Assembly (NCBI GenBank): GCA_002162095.1
Contig: CP021424.1
Span: forward strand, 1,054,001-1,118,000
Length of the DNA: 64,000 nucleotides
Source of the DNA: Armatimonadetes bacterium Uphvl-Ar2
GTDB lineage: Bacteria > Armatimonadota > Fimbriimonadia > Fimbriimonadales > Fimbriimonadaceae
Direction: 5' to 3'
In this document: positions 50,839-62,367 of the stretch, piece after piece
Layout: every line of letters starts with the position of its first letter
Position numbering within the stretch: position 1 is the stretch's first letter
The notes under the pieces: generated by a model
The model's database searches: none
Seen by the model: only the letters and a program-made list of their open reading frames with translations
What the model was told of the DNA's origin: nothing
Position numbers and translations under genes: made by a program

Positions 50839-51477
50839 TTACGGCTTCGGGTCGGCGACGATGGCGAACTGGAGCCAGCGGCAGTCTTCGAGCTTGCGCA
50901 GCAGCAACCGGTTCAGCAAATTGAACTTACGGCCCGGGTTGGGGTTGATGCCCACCAGCGTGCGCACATGGAACCCGCCGCGCTCGAACCACTCGGGGAT
51001 GGTCTTCTGCGTAAAGAACCGCAGGTGCGTCCGGTCGAAGATGCCCTCGTCTTGGTACCGGAACTCGCCCAGCCACACGATCTCCCACAGGGCATTGAAG
51101 TAGCGCACATTGGGCAGGCTGGCCACCACCACCCCGCCTGGGGCCAGCAGGGGTTTGGCGAGCTTCAGCGCCTCGTCCGGCCAGGCCAGGTGCTCCAGCA
51201 CGTCGGTGAACGAGATCACATCGAAATGGCCGTGCGGCATGGTCGACAGAATCTGCATGGCGTCGCCGGTTTCCACCCGGGTCAGGCGGCTGCGGGCGGC
51301 CTCGGCCATCTCAGGCACGTATTCGATGCCCCACACTTCCTGGGCGGCCCCGGTGCGCAGCATGGTTTCACCAAAGAAACCCGCGCCGCAGCCCACGTCC
51401 AGCACACGGTTCGTGCCCGCCGGGATGTAGGGGAGGATGTCCTCGCGGGGGCGGGTGTAGTAATCGGGCAGGCTCAT
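50839..51477 (-). CDS. Class I SAM-dependent methyltransferase
   Basis: This 212-residue methylase has motif I 'VLDVGCGAGFFGE' (about 25-37), 'FDVISFTDVLEHLAWPDEALK' and 'LAPGGVVVASLPNVRYF', resembling MetW/UbiG-type enzymes. The substrate is unknown. Its ATG probably overlaps the stop of the sigma factor gene (ATGA) once the frameshift there is corrected. Confidence 0.82.
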   Translation of the reverse strand: MSLPDYYTRPREDILPYIPAGTNRVLDVGCGAGFFGETMLRTGAAQEVWGIEYVPEMAEAARSRLTRVETGDAMQILSTMPHGHFDVISFTDVLEHLAWPDEALKLAKPLLAPGGVVVASLPNVRYFNALWEIVWLGEFRYQDEGIFDRTHLRFFTQKTIPEWFERGGFHVRTLVGINPNPGRKFNLLNRLLLRKLEDCRWLQFAIVADPKP

Positions 51478-51976
51478 TCGGGGTCACAAAGTGGGCGTCG
51501 AGGTACTCGCGCACGGACTGACGGGCACGATGAAGTCGAGATTTGAGGGCGGCGAGGGTGATTCCTTCCTTATCCGCCGCTTCTTGAAGGTTCATCCCCT
51601 CGATTTCCACCAATTGGTAAGTTTCGGCATACGGGGATTCTAAACCGGCGATGGCGGCCTTCACGTGGCGCTTCAGTTCCCGCATCGCCACCTCGTGGTC
51701 CACATCCAGTTGGGGGTCGGCGGTGGTTTCCATCTCCGCCATCGGGATGGTGTTACGCAGGTCATCGCGGGTTTGGATGTGCTGGCACACCCGCCGCGCA
51801 ATGGTGCCGACCCAACCCCGGAAGGCGTCGGGGTTCTGCAACTGCCCGGCGCTGAGATAAGCCTGCATCAACGACTCCACCAGCGCATCTTCGGCATCTT
51901 CGTAGTTGCCGCAGGTACGGACAAGTTGCCGGTACACGCTGTCCTTGTGGTCGTCAATCAGTTGCTCGACTCGCAT
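51368..51976 (-). CDS. ECF-type RNA polymerase sigma factor (C-terminus mis-extended)
   Basis: Region 2 ('DHKDSVYRQLVRTCGNYEDAEDALVESLMQAYL', about 9-42) and region 4 ('LVEIEGMNLQEAADKEGITLAALKSRLHRARQSVREYL', about 121-158) are clear. After 'DAHFVTP' the frame runs 110 bp into the methyltransferase as Pro/Gly-rich nonsense. With one more base in the GGGG run at 51480-51483 the protein ends 'VTPE' at a TGA overlapping the methylase ATG. So its real end is about 51474. No anti-sigma gene is beside it. Confidence 0.85.
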   Translation of the reverse strand: MRVEQLIDDHKDSVYRQLVRTCGNYEDAEDALVESLMQAYLSAGQLQNPDAFRGWVGTIARRVCQHIQTRDDLRNTIPMAEMETTADPQLDVDHEVAMRELKRHVKAAIAGLESPYAETYQLVEIEGMNLQEAADKEGITLAALKSRLHRARQSVREYLDAHFVTPNEPARLLHPPPRGHPPLHPGGHEPCAGRGLRRGFLW

Positions 51977-52023
51977 AGGCGCGTTTCCATTTTAGCCAAC
52001 CTCTGGTTTTCTTAGATTTCGGA

Positions 52024-52035
52024 CATACTCAGCGG
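52024..52035 (+). promoter_or_regulatory. -10-like CATACT box, 6 nt before the probable GH29 GTG start
   Basis: CATACT (52024-52029), CAGCGG, GTG 52036. It marks the start of a Tat signal peptide that is in another frame from the enzyme body. Confidence 0.5.
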
Positions 52036-52085
52036 GTGCTTGGCTCTCCGCACTTTCTTTCTCGGCGGGAGGTCCTGAAAGGGCC

Positions 52086-53396
52086 ATGGCCGCCGCGGCC
52101 ACCCCGTGGGCGGCCCGGGTGTGGAGCGCGCAAGGAGTCTCCATGAGTTCTCAAGATATTCCCTCGCCGCTCCCCCGGGTTCAGCAATTCGAATCGATGG
52201 CCTTTGGCATTTTTGTCCACTTTGGCCTCTACTCGCTCCTTAAGAAAGGCGAGTGGGCGATGCACCTGCACAACATCCCGCGCGACGAATACATGAAGCT
52301 GATGGACGAGTGGGCGGTGCCGGATTTTGACGGGCGCGCTCTCGCTCGGCTGGCCAAAGAAGCGGGCGCTAAGTACATCACCCTCACCAGCCGCCACCAC
52401 GACGGCTTCAGCCTCTACGATTCGCGCGGGCTGTGCCAATGGGACGTAACCAAGACCCCGGCGGGCCGTGACATCATCAAGGACTTCACCGACGGCTGCC
52501 GCGCCGAAGGCATCATTCCCTGCCTCTATCACACCACGCTGGACTGGAGTGAGCCGCGCTTCAACAACGATTGGAAGGGCTACCAGCAGTATCTGCGCGA
52601 TTCGGTGGAAATCATATGCAGCAACTACGGTGAACTCGGCGCGGTGTGGCTGGATGGCAACTGGAGCAAGCGCGACGCCGACTGGGAGCTGGATGCGCTC
52701 TACAGCGTGATCCGCAAGCACCAGCCCGAGACGATGATCATCAACAACACGGGCATTGGCGAGGAGGGCAAGCTCGTACACAACGAAATCGACGCCGTGA
52801 CCTTTGAGCGAGGTCGACCCGAGCCCATCAAGCGCGAGGGGATGACCAAGTACGTGGCGGGCGAGATGTGCCACACCAGCAACTTCCACTGGGGCAACGC
52901 CGACCGAGACCTGAACATGATCAGCCCCGCGCTGGTCATCGAAGAGTTGGTCCGCAGCCGGGGCGCCGGCGCCAACCTGCTGATGAACCTCGGCCCCACG
53001 CGCACCGGGGGCATCCCGGAATACGAGCGCGCCATGTTCCACGTGGTGGGCCAGTGGATTGAATACCACGGCGGCGACAAGTGCCCGATCTACGCGGGAC
53101 GGCCCTCCGGCATCCACGGCACCGACGACGACTTCGGGTTTGTCATCGGCGACGAGGCGTACCTGTTCGTCTTCGACGTCACCGCCACGGCGGACCCGCG
53201 GGTCAGCGGCACCAACGCCCGTGGCACGGGTCCCCGGCTATACAAGGGCGTCCCGGCGGGCTTCAAGTCGGCGACCTGGATGGACGACGGCAGCGAGGCC
53301 AAGTTCACGCCCGCCGACGACGGTGTGGTGCTGGACGTGAAGGGCTACCCCTACGGCATGAACAGCGTCGTGCGCGTTGTGCGGATGACGCGCTAG
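52086..53396 (+). CDS. GH29-family alpha-L-fucosidase, probably Tat-exported, signal peptide frame-shifted
   Basis: This GH29 enzyme has 'FGIFVHFGLYSLLKKGEWAM', 'ITLTSRHHDGFSLYDS' and a nucleophile Asp in 'GAVWLDGNWSK'. The in-frame ATG 52086 starts with AAAATPWAARVWSA, half of a signal peptide. Reading from GTG 52036 in the other frame gives 'SRREVLKG', a twin-arginine motif. One G added to the GGG at 52081-52083 joins 'VLKG' to 'AMAAAATPW', giving a full Tat signal (about residues 1-32). It would fold in the cytoplasm before export. It ends 4 bp inside the convergent phosphoesterase gene. Confidence 0.85.
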   Translation: MAAAATPWAARVWSAQGVSMSSQDIPSPLPRVQQFESMAFGIFVHFGLYSLLKKGEWAMHLHNIPRDEYMKLMDEWAVPDFDGRALARLAKEAGAKYITLTSRHHDGFSLYDSRGLCQWDVTKTPAGRDIIKDFTDGCRAEGIIPCLYHTTLDWSEPRFNNDWKGYQQYLRDSVEIICSNYGELGAVWLDGNWSKRDADWELDALYSVIRKHQPETMIINNTGIGEEGKLVHNEIDAVTFERGRPEPIKREGMTKYVAGEMCHTSNFHWGNADRDLNMISPALVIEELVRSRGAGANLLMNLGPTRTGGIPEYERAMFHVVGQWIEYHGGDKCPIYAGRPSGIHGTDDDFGFVIGDEAYLFVFDVTATADPRVSGTNARGTGPRLYKGVPAGFKSATWMDDGSEAKFTPADDGVVLDVKGYPYGMNSVVRVVRMTR

Positions 53397-54211
53397 CCCG
53401 AACGCAGGGTGAGCAGACTGACTTCCGCCCGGCAGAATAGCCGGCTGGGCGGGCCGGTCGTGCCCACCCCGCGCGAGACGTAAAGCGGCACGGGAAGGTC
53501 GGGGAAGAACCCGTCCACGTACTTGCGCCCTCCGGTGGGGAGGCCCGGCGCCCACCCCCAAGGGGATAGGAACTGGCCGCCGTGGGTGTGCCCGCTCAGC
53601 ATCAGGCTGGGGCCACCGGGAGGGAGAGTGTCCACGCCGTCCGGCTCGTGCCACAGCATCAGGGCGCCGCACCCGCCGTCGGTCTGGCGGAGCAAAGCGT
53701 GCGGGTCGGGTTCGCCTTTCACCAGCGAATCCACGCCCAGGCACGTCACGCCCGCCACCTCGGCCACCTCGTTGACGAGGTAGGTCACGTTGAGGTCTTC
53801 GAACAAGGGCCGCAGCCAGGCCGCTTCTCCGGCAAAGTAATCGTGGTTGCCCGCCACCGCCACGATCGGCGAGTTCCAGTCGGCGAGGGGGGCAAAGCCC
53901 GCCGCCACATAGGCAAAGGCCATCGGGTGCCAAAACGAGACGTAATCGCCCAGCAGCACCGTGAGGTCAGGCTTGGTGGCGTAGGCCAACTCCAATGCCC
54001 GGTGCGTGTGCTCCACCGACCAGTCATCGCGGATGTGGGGGTCGGCAATTACCGCCACGCGCAGCCCATCGTGCGCCCAGTCCGGCAGGGTGAGCGTGCG
54101 GCGGACAAGCTCGATCTTGCGCGTCTCAAAAAGGCCCCCGTAGAGGTACGCCCCAACCCCCACGCCCAGGCTGGCAACGGAGAGGGCGGAAGCAAGGTCT
54201 CGAACGCGCAC
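53393..54211 (-). CDS. Membrane-anchored metallophosphoesterase
   Basis: This 272-residue calcineurin-like phosphoesterase has an N-terminal membrane helix (about 5-25) and metal-site motifs in order: 'VIADPHIRDD', 'VLLGDYVSF', 'AVAGNHDYF', 'LWHEPD' and 'MLSGHTHGGQ'. It resembles YkuE/YaeI-type enzymes that act on lipid or nucleotide phosphodiesters at the membrane. The start is GTG 54211 with TAGTTT 9 nt upstream. Confidence 0.9.
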   Translation of the reverse strand: MRVRDLASALSVASLGVGVGAYLYGGLFETRKIELVRRTLTLPDWAHDGLRVAVIADPHIRDDWSVEHTHRALELAYATKPDLTVLLGDYVSFWHPMAFAYVAAGFAPLADWNSPIVAVAGNHDYFAGEAAWLRPLFEDLNVTYLVNEVAEVAGVTCLGVDSLVKGEPDPHALLRQTDGGCGALMLWHEPDGVDTLPPGGPSLMLSGHTHGGQFLSPWGWAPGLPTGGRKYVDGFFPDLPVPLYVSRGVGTTGPPSRLFCRAEVSLLTLRSG

Positions 54212-54241
54212 GCGAACTCGAAACTACCCTACCAACCGGCC

Positions 54242-54931
54242 TTACTGAGAGGTCCGGCGGGCGACCAAGAGCGCGGATTGCACATCCCGCACCACCGTGT
54301 GCAGGCTGTTCAGCTCGGCTTCATCATCGGCGCTGAGAGCATGTGCAGGTGCCTGCGGATCGAGCCGCCCCATGATGCTGCCCGACATCGGCGAATCATC
54401 CAGGCCGATGACGTGGCCAAGCTCGTGCGCCATCACGTGCCGGATAGCCGGCAGGCTCAGGGGGGCACCCGTGGGGTCTTGCAGGCCAATGGCGATATCC
54501 GCGCGCAGCGTGGCGAAGTAGGAATCACCCAACTGGTGGACGGCACGGCTCCAGGTGGCGCGGGCCGCCACGTGGCGGTGCTCGTATCGAGCGGCCGGCA
54601 CGAAGGCAATTCGTACTTGCGCGTTCTCCGGTGTGGAGAGGTGCCAGCGCACCAGGCCATAGCTGGCGTCTTCCCACATGCGGAGGGCACTAAGGTAGCT
54701 CACCCAGGCCCCGGCGCGTTGGTCAGCGGGCATCCCAGTCAGGTCAATCGAGACCCGCACGGGAGCCCCGACACCCAGGGCTTCGAGGCTCGCTTCGCTC
54801 TCGCCCAAGCGGCCTTCAGCGAGGGCGGTTTGCGCGCGTTCAAGCAGACGTAGGGTCGGAGGTGCCGGCGTGGACGAGGCCAAAGCCCCGAGCAAAGTGA
54901 GAGAGATACCGACGCCCCAACGACCCCACAT
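54242..54931 (-). CDS. Secreted matrixin-type zinc metalloprotease
   Basis: This 229-residue protein has a signal peptide (about 1-20) and the metzincin zinc site HELGHVIGLDD at 169-179, where the usual third ligand position has Asp (HExxHxxGxxD), followed by the Met-turn 'SGSIMG'. 'RIAFVPAARYEHRHVAARATW' fits the propeptide-free matrixin core. The Asp ligand form is common in bacterial metzincins. The substrate is unknown. It precedes the phosphoesterase on the same strand by 30 bp. Confidence 0.82.
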   Translation of the reverse strand: MWGRWGVGISLTLLGALASSTPAPPTLRLLERAQTALAEGRLGESEASLEALGVGAPVRVSIDLTGMPADQRAGAWVSYLSALRMWEDASYGLVRWHLSTPENAQVRIAFVPAARYEHRHVAARATWSRAVHQLGDSYFATLRADIAIGLQDPTGAPLSLPAIRHVMAHELGHVIGLDDSPMSGSIMGRLDPQAPAHALSADDEAELNSLHTVVRDVQSALLVARRTSQ

Positions 54932-54998
54932 ACCGTTGGTTTTCCACTTTCTCCGGGCGGCTCATCCCGGCGGTGTTACGGTGTTGCGTGCGCTCTGG

Positions 54999-55010
54999 TA
55001 ATTTGTCGAG
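54999..55010 (+). promoter_or_regulatory. -10-like TAATTT box, 6 nt before the second Gfo/Idh gene
   Basis: TAATTT (54999-55004), GTCGAG, ATG 55011. TTACGG at 54976-54981 is a possible -35 with a 17-nt spacer. Confidence 0.5.
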
Positions 55011-55988
55011 ATGGCGAATTTGCGAGGCGCTTTGGTGGGCTGCGGCGGCATGATGCGGCACCACGCCCGGATGCACCCCCAGCTGGACGGGGCGGAGATT
55101 GTGGCTCTGTGTGACATCGTTCCCGAGCGCTTTGAGGCAATCAAGGCCGTTTCCCCGCTCGTGAAGGAAGCGGCGTGTTACGAACGATTCGAAGACATGC
55201 TCGCGCAGGAAAAGCTGGACTTCGTTTTCATCGCCACGCCGCACGATTGCCACGCCCCCCAAGTGATTGCCGCGCTGGATGCGGGCATCCATGTGCTGCT
55301 GGAAAAGCCCATCGCCATCTCGGTGGCCCAGGCCGAAGCCATGATCGCCGCCCGCGACCGCAGTGGCTGCACGGCCGCGCTGGCCTACCAAAGGCACGGG
55401 CTGGGACAGTTCCGCTGGCTCCGCTCGCAGATTCAGAGCGGCGCGTTTGGCGAGCTACGGGCCGCCACCTGCCACCTCGGCCAAGCCTGGAAGACCGGCA
55501 CCGCCAACACCTGGCGGCAAATCCCGGCGCAATCCGGAGGTGGCATGCTGCACGACAGTGGCAGCCACATGATTGACGTGGCGATGTGGATGACCGGGCG
55601 GCACCCCGTGCGCATCAGCGCCCACATTGACAACCGCGACACGCCCGTGGACATCCAGGGCTACGTGGCGGCGGTGCTGGACAACGGGGCCACGCTCCAG
55701 ATCAACGTGATTGGCGACGCCAGCATGTGGCACGAGCGGCACAGCTATTGGTTCGAGAACGCCAGTGTGTTCATCGAAGATGAGGTCACGCGGGTGTTCC
55801 ACCGCGATGGCACCCGCATGGTGCTGGATGCCTGGCCCGCCGCCGAAACTCCGCTGGTCAACTTCGTCCGTGCCCTGCACGGCCAAACGGAGATCTACGC
55901 GCCGCTGGAATGCGGCCTGCACGTGCAGCAGGTCACCGAAGGTGCTTACCGTAGCCACGCCCAGAGCGGCGCGCAGGTGAGTTTCTAG
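55011..55988 (+). CDS. Gfo/Idh/MocA family oxidoreductase
   Basis: This 325-residue NAD(P) dehydrogenase has a Rossmann start 'LRGALVGCGGMMRHHARMHPQL', the EKP motif in 'HVLLEKPIAISVAQAEAM', and 'SGGGMLHDSGSHMIDVAMWMTG' with the catalytic-site His/Asp. It is full length and intact, unlike its relative at 46847. The sugar or inositol substrate cannot be assigned. It is convergent with the NDP-sugar transferase gene and overlaps its stop by 4 bp. Confidence 0.9.
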   Translation: MANLRGALVGCGGMMRHHARMHPQLDGAEIVALCDIVPERFEAIKAVSPLVKEAACYERFEDMLAQEKLDFVFIATPHDCHAPQVIAALDAGIHVLLEKPIAISVAQAEAMIAARDRSGCTAALAYQRHGLGQFRWLRSQIQSGAFGELRAATCHLGQAWKTGTANTWRQIPAQSGGGMLHDSGSHMIDVAMWMTGRHPVRISAHIDNRDTPVDIQGYVAAVLDNGATLQINVIGDASMWHERHSYWFENASVFIEDEVTRVFHRDGTRMVLDAWPAAETPLVNFVRALHGQTEIYAPLECGLHVQQVTEGAYRSHAQSGAQVSF

Positions 55989-58492
55989 GCTTCGATCCAG
56001 GATTCCAAGCGGGTCCGGCAGGCATCCAGCCGGGCCTGGGATTCCTCAATGCTCGGGCTCTCGGCGTAGACGTGCACCACGGGCTCGAAAGAATCTGGTA
56101 GTACCAGCACCCACCCCACGTCGTCGTAAATCTTGATCCCGTCGGTGAGCTCGACGCTGAGCCCCTCGCGGCTGGATTCGGCCAGCTTGCGCATCACCGT
56201 GCCCTTGCTGTCCCACGGGCACTGCACCTGGCCGTACACCAGGTGGAACTCGGGGAGACTGCGGATGAGTTCGCTCAGCCGGACATCCGCCTGCAGCATC
56301 ATCTCCACGATCTGGGCGGCGGCGAACATGCCATCAAAGCCCGGGTGGAAAGGCGGCCAAATGAACCCTCCACTCTCGTCGCCCAGGAAGCTGAGCGGGC
56401 TCCGCGCCGCCGCGTCAATCAGGTCACGTCCGGTGGCCCGGGTGCGGGTCACTTCCGCCCCCTCGGCGGCGAGCAGAGACTCCAAGCGCGCGGGGGCGGT
56501 GACGCTCATGGCGATCTTGGGGCTGGCTTCCGCCCGGCACACCAGCAGGCACATCGCCGCAAAGAGCGTGTTGCCGGTGATGGGCAGACCGTAGTCATCC
56601 ACCAAATGGATGCGTTCGCCTTCGTGGGTCAGCAGGATGCCGAGATCGCTATCCAGCGCCCCCACAATCTGCCCCAATCGCAGGAGGTGATCCTGAATCT
56701 CTTCGTAAGACCGGGGGGCCAGCCGCGCCTCGTTCTGGAGGTTGAGACTGATGACTTCGTAGCCTAATTCCGCCAAAAGGTTAGGCAAGATGCTGACCAC
56801 GCTGGAATAGCCAAAGTCCACCACAATCTTGGGGCGGCGGTTATGCCCTCGGGGGGCCACCCGCTCCATAAACTCCCGGCGGTACAGCTCCCGCGCGCCG
56901 CTGGCACTGTCCACCACCCCGAGTTCGTCGGGGTCGATGCGCCGAAACTCTTCGCGGTAGAAAGCTGCCTCAATCTTGCGTTCCTGGGTGCGGGCTACGT
57001 ATCCCCCGTCTGCTTCCAGGAACTCAAAAAGGCTCATCCGGCGATTGCCCGGCAGCTTGCGTACATTCACGGCCCCGGCGATGCGGGTTTGCGCGGTGAA
57101 AAGGCGCGTGACCGGCAACGGCTCGCCGTGCAAGTCAATCACGTCGCACCCGGAGCTGAGCAACGCCCCGGTGAGCGAGCGCTTCAGCATGCGGCTGCTA
57201 CGGCTACTGTCGCGGCTCACGGCAATGCGCGCATGCTCCCGCAACGTGCTGCCAAAAGCGAGCCCGAGCCGGGTGGCGAACTCCGGGGTGGCTTCAATGT
57301 TGCTCAGCCCGGCCACGCCCAGCTCGCGGAACAAAGACCCCCGCCACCGGTTGCCCTGTACGATGCTCATGGTGACGGTGCTGCCCCGGTCCACCACCTT
57401 GTCCGGCCACAGCTTCACGCGCGGCCGCAGGTTGGCCCCCACGTCAATCAGGCAGCGGTCGCCCACCACCACTTCTTCGCCGATCACCGCGCCCCGCTTG
57501 GCTGTCACACGGTGCGCCAGGATTGCCCCCGTGACCTCCACGTCCAGCCCGATGTAGCAGGCATCCCACACCACCGAGTTTTCGATGCGCGCGCCTTCTT
57601 CGGTCAGTACGTTATCGCCCAGGCAGGTGTAGGGCCCCACGGTCACGCCGGCCTTCAGGCGGCAGTTGCGCCCAATGACCACAGGGGCTTCAATCACCGC
57701 CTGCGGGTCAATCACGGTGCCCTCGCCCACCCACACGCCGGGGCGGATCTCCTCACCGGGGTGCACCACCTTCAGGGCCCCCGCCAGGGCATCCCGCTGG
57801 GCTTCCATGTACTGCTGCAGTGTGCCGACGTCGGTCCAGTAGCCGTCCATGATGTAGCCGTACATCGGCGCGCCCTCGGCCAGCAACTGCGGGAAGATGT
57901 CCTTGCTCCAGTCGTAGGGGCGGTCGGGCTCCATGCGGTCCAGCACCTCGCCTTCCATGATGTAGATGCCGGTGTTCACCGTGTCGGAGAACACTTCGCT
58001 CCACCCCGGCTTCTCCAGGAATCGCTCGATGCGCCCTTCGTCGTCCGTGATGACAATGCCGAACTCCAGCGGGTCCGGCACGCGCTTGAGCACCAAGGTG
58101 ACGAGGCTGCCCTTCTCGCGGTGGAAGGCCAGCGCGGCCGTCAGGTCGCAGTCGGTGAGCGCATCCCCGCTGGCGATGATGAAGGTGCCCTCGCGCAGCC
58201 AGTCGGCGGCTTGGCGCACGCTTCCGGCCGTGCCCAGGGGCGTGGGTTCCAGGCAGTAGCGGGTGCGCACCCCCCACTCGCTGCCGTCCCCGAATCGGGC
58301 CTGAATCTCTTCGGCCAAGTAGTGCAGGGTGCAAGTGATGTCCGTGACCCCGTGCTGCCGAAGCAGGTCAATGACGTGCCCCATGATGGGCCGGTTGAGC
58401 ACGGGCACCAGCGGCTTGGGGCGGTGCGAAGTCAGGGGCCGGAGCCGGGACCCCTCGCCCCCTGCCATCACAACTCCCCGCACCTCGCCCAT
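55985..58492 (-). CDS. NDP-sugar nucleotidyltransferase fused to a decayed phosphohexomutase domain
   Basis: This 835-residue protein has three parts. Residues 1-235 are a nucleotidyltransferase ('VVMAGGEGSRLRPLTSHRPKPLVPV'), probably mannose-1-phosphate guanylyltransferase. About 245-370 is a left-handed hexapeptide helix. About 380-830 is a phosphomannomutase-like domain. The mutase lacks its phosphoserine loop (here 'NVRKLPGNRR' instead of TASHNP), its DGDxDR metal loop ('DSDLGI') and its RxSGTEP loop ('LPDSFEP'), so it should be inactive. GATAAT ends 5 nt before ATG 58492. Confidence 0.85.
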   Translation of the reverse strand: MGEVRGVVMAGGEGSRLRPLTSHRPKPLVPVLNRPIMGHVIDLLRQHGVTDITCTLHYLAEEIQARFGDGSEWGVRTRYCLEPTPLGTAGSVRQAADWLREGTFIIASGDALTDCDLTAALAFHREKGSLVTLVLKRVPDPLEFGIVITDDEGRIERFLEKPGWSEVFSDTVNTGIYIMEGEVLDRMEPDRPYDWSKDIFPQLLAEGAPMYGYIMDGYWTDVGTLQQYMEAQRDALAGALKVVHPGEEIRPGVWVGEGTVIDPQAVIEAPVVIGRNCRLKAGVTVGPYTCLGDNVLTEEGARIENSVVWDACYIGLDVEVTGAILAHRVTAKRGAVIGEEVVVGDRCLIDVGANLRPRVKLWPDKVVDRGSTVTMSIVQGNRWRGSLFRELGVAGLSNIEATPEFATRLGLAFGSTLREHARIAVSRDSSRSSRMLKRSLTGALLSSGCDVIDLHGEPLPVTRLFTAQTRIAGAVNVRKLPGNRRMSLFEFLEADGGYVARTQERKIEAAFYREEFRRIDPDELGVVDSASGARELYRREFMERVAPRGHNRRPKIVVDFGYSSVVSILPNLLAELGYEVISLNLQNEARLAPRSYEEIQDHLLRLGQIVGALDSDLGILLTHEGERIHLVDDYGLPITGNTLFAAMCLLVCRAEASPKIAMSVTAPARLESLLAAEGAEVTRTRATGRDLIDAAARSPLSFLGDESGGFIWPPFHPGFDGMFAAAQIVEMMLQADVRLSELIRSLPEFHLVYGQVQCPWDSKGTVMRKLAESSREGLSVELTDGIKIYDDVGWVLVLPDSFEPVVHVYAESPSIEESQARLDACRTRLESWIEA

Positions 58493-61179
<2,687 letters not shown>

Positions 61180-61183
<4 letters not shown>

Positions 61184-61941
61184 CGCCCTTAGCCCTGGAA
61201 ACCAAAGGATCGGTGCTGGTGGTGGGGGCGACTTCGCCCATTGCCCGGGCCGCCGCCGCCGAGTTTGCCCGGCAGGGCTATGCCGTCATCTTGGCGGCGC
61301 GCGATAAGGACGAACTCGACCGGATTGCCGCCGACCTGCGCATCCGCTCCCGCGTGGAAGTCACTTTGCTCCCCTACGATGCCGATCTCAAGGGGTCGGG
61401 GACGCGCCTTGCCGAGATTGCGCTGGAGCTGGAGCCCCCGTTGGCCGGAGCTGTCTGGGTGGTGGGCGACCTGGGCGACCAGGAACGCGCCCAGGAAGAC
61501 GTGACCCACGCCAAGGCCATTGTGCGGCGCAACTTCACGGGCGCCATTGATGTGTTTACGCCCATTGCGAATGCCTTTGAGGCGCGCGGGGCGGGGTTCC
61601 TGATTGCCGTCGGTAGCGTGGCGGGCGACCGAGGCCGGGCCAAGAACTATGTCTACGGGGCGGCCAAGGCGGCCCTGCACGCCTTTATGAGCGGTATGCG
61701 TCAGCGCTTGGACCGGAAGGGCGTGCGCGTACGGGTGGTGAAGCCGGGCTTTGTGGATACGGCAATGACCTTCGCGATGGGGCCACTGCCCTTGCTGGCC
61801 TCGCCGGACAAGGTGGGGCAAGCCGTGGCCCGCGCGGCCACCGGCAAGAAGGATGAGATCTACACGCCCGGGCCGTGGCGGTGGATCATGCTCATTATCC
61901 GCCACCTGCCCGAGCGGGTCTTCAAGAAAACCAATATCTAG
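61180..61941 (+). CDS. dprE2: DprE2-like short-chain dehydrogenase
   Basis: This 253-residue SDR has the cofactor loop 'VVGATSPIARAAAAEF' and active-site Ser in 'AVGSVAGDRG' with Tyr-Lys in 'YVYGAAKAAL'. DprE2 reduces the keto intermediate made by DprE1 to give polyprenyl-phosphoryl-arabinose. Direct overlap with the DprE1-like gene supports that role. The C-terminus is amphipathic ('WIMLIIRHLPERVFKKTNI'), fitting membrane association. Confidence 0.8.
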
Positions 61942-61950
61942 TTAGGCAAG

Positions 61951-62367
61951 TCAGCGGCGATCTGGAAGCACATTTTCAATAAAACCCTCCTTCCGCAAGC
62001 GAGAAATTGTTCCAGGATTAGATTCCTCGGCCCATCTCAGAATCTTGGGCCAATTCTTGATTATGCGAGCGGCATCATCATAGATTGCCATTTGGGTCTT
62101 GCCCGTACGGATGTAGAGCGCCTTTGCATCCGAAGCTCGAATGCTAGAGTGAATCACCCGATTTTTACGCTGATTGAGATCGCGACTGACGATAATCCAG
62201 CCTTCTTTGCAGGCAACCGGTATCCAGACCTCATCCGGCGTACTTGGATCGAAACGCTCTCGAAGGGCAATACATTCGTGACCGGGACCAACAAGTTCGT
62301 TTAATGCTCTCGCCAATCTGAACGAAATGTCGTTATCGAATAGGAACGAGCCATTGGGCCACATCAC
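61951..62367 (-). CDS. VapC45-type PIN-like toxin
   Basis: This 138-residue PIN-like ribonuclease toxin has acidic 'FLFDNDISFRLARALNELVGPGHECIALRERF' and 'EVWIPVACKEGWIIVSRDL', with conserved Asp11 or Asp13 and the Arg-Asp of 'SRDLN'. It matches the DUF5615/VapC45 family pattern. Its start overlaps the antitoxin stop by 4 bp. In Mycobacterium tuberculosis the pair is Rv2018-Rv2019. RNA target unknown. Confidence 0.82.
   Translation of the reverse strand: MMWPNGSFLFDNDISFRLARALNELVGPGHECIALRERFDPSTPDEVWIPVACKEGWIIVSRDLNQRKNRVIHSSIRASDAKALYIRTGKTQMAIYDDAARIIKNWPKILRWAEESNPGTISRLRKEGFIENVLPDRR

Noticed and set aside
51368-51474. Pro/Gly-rich C-terminal tail of the sigma factor
   Set aside because: It is the methyltransferase N-terminal coding sequence read out of frame and has no place in ECF sigma factors.
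52143-53396. GH29 start at ATG 52143 with an AAGGAG just upstream
   Set aside because: It would cut off a signal peptide that is complete once one base is restored, and the CATACT box fits GTG 52036. The AAGGAG lies within signal-peptide codons.
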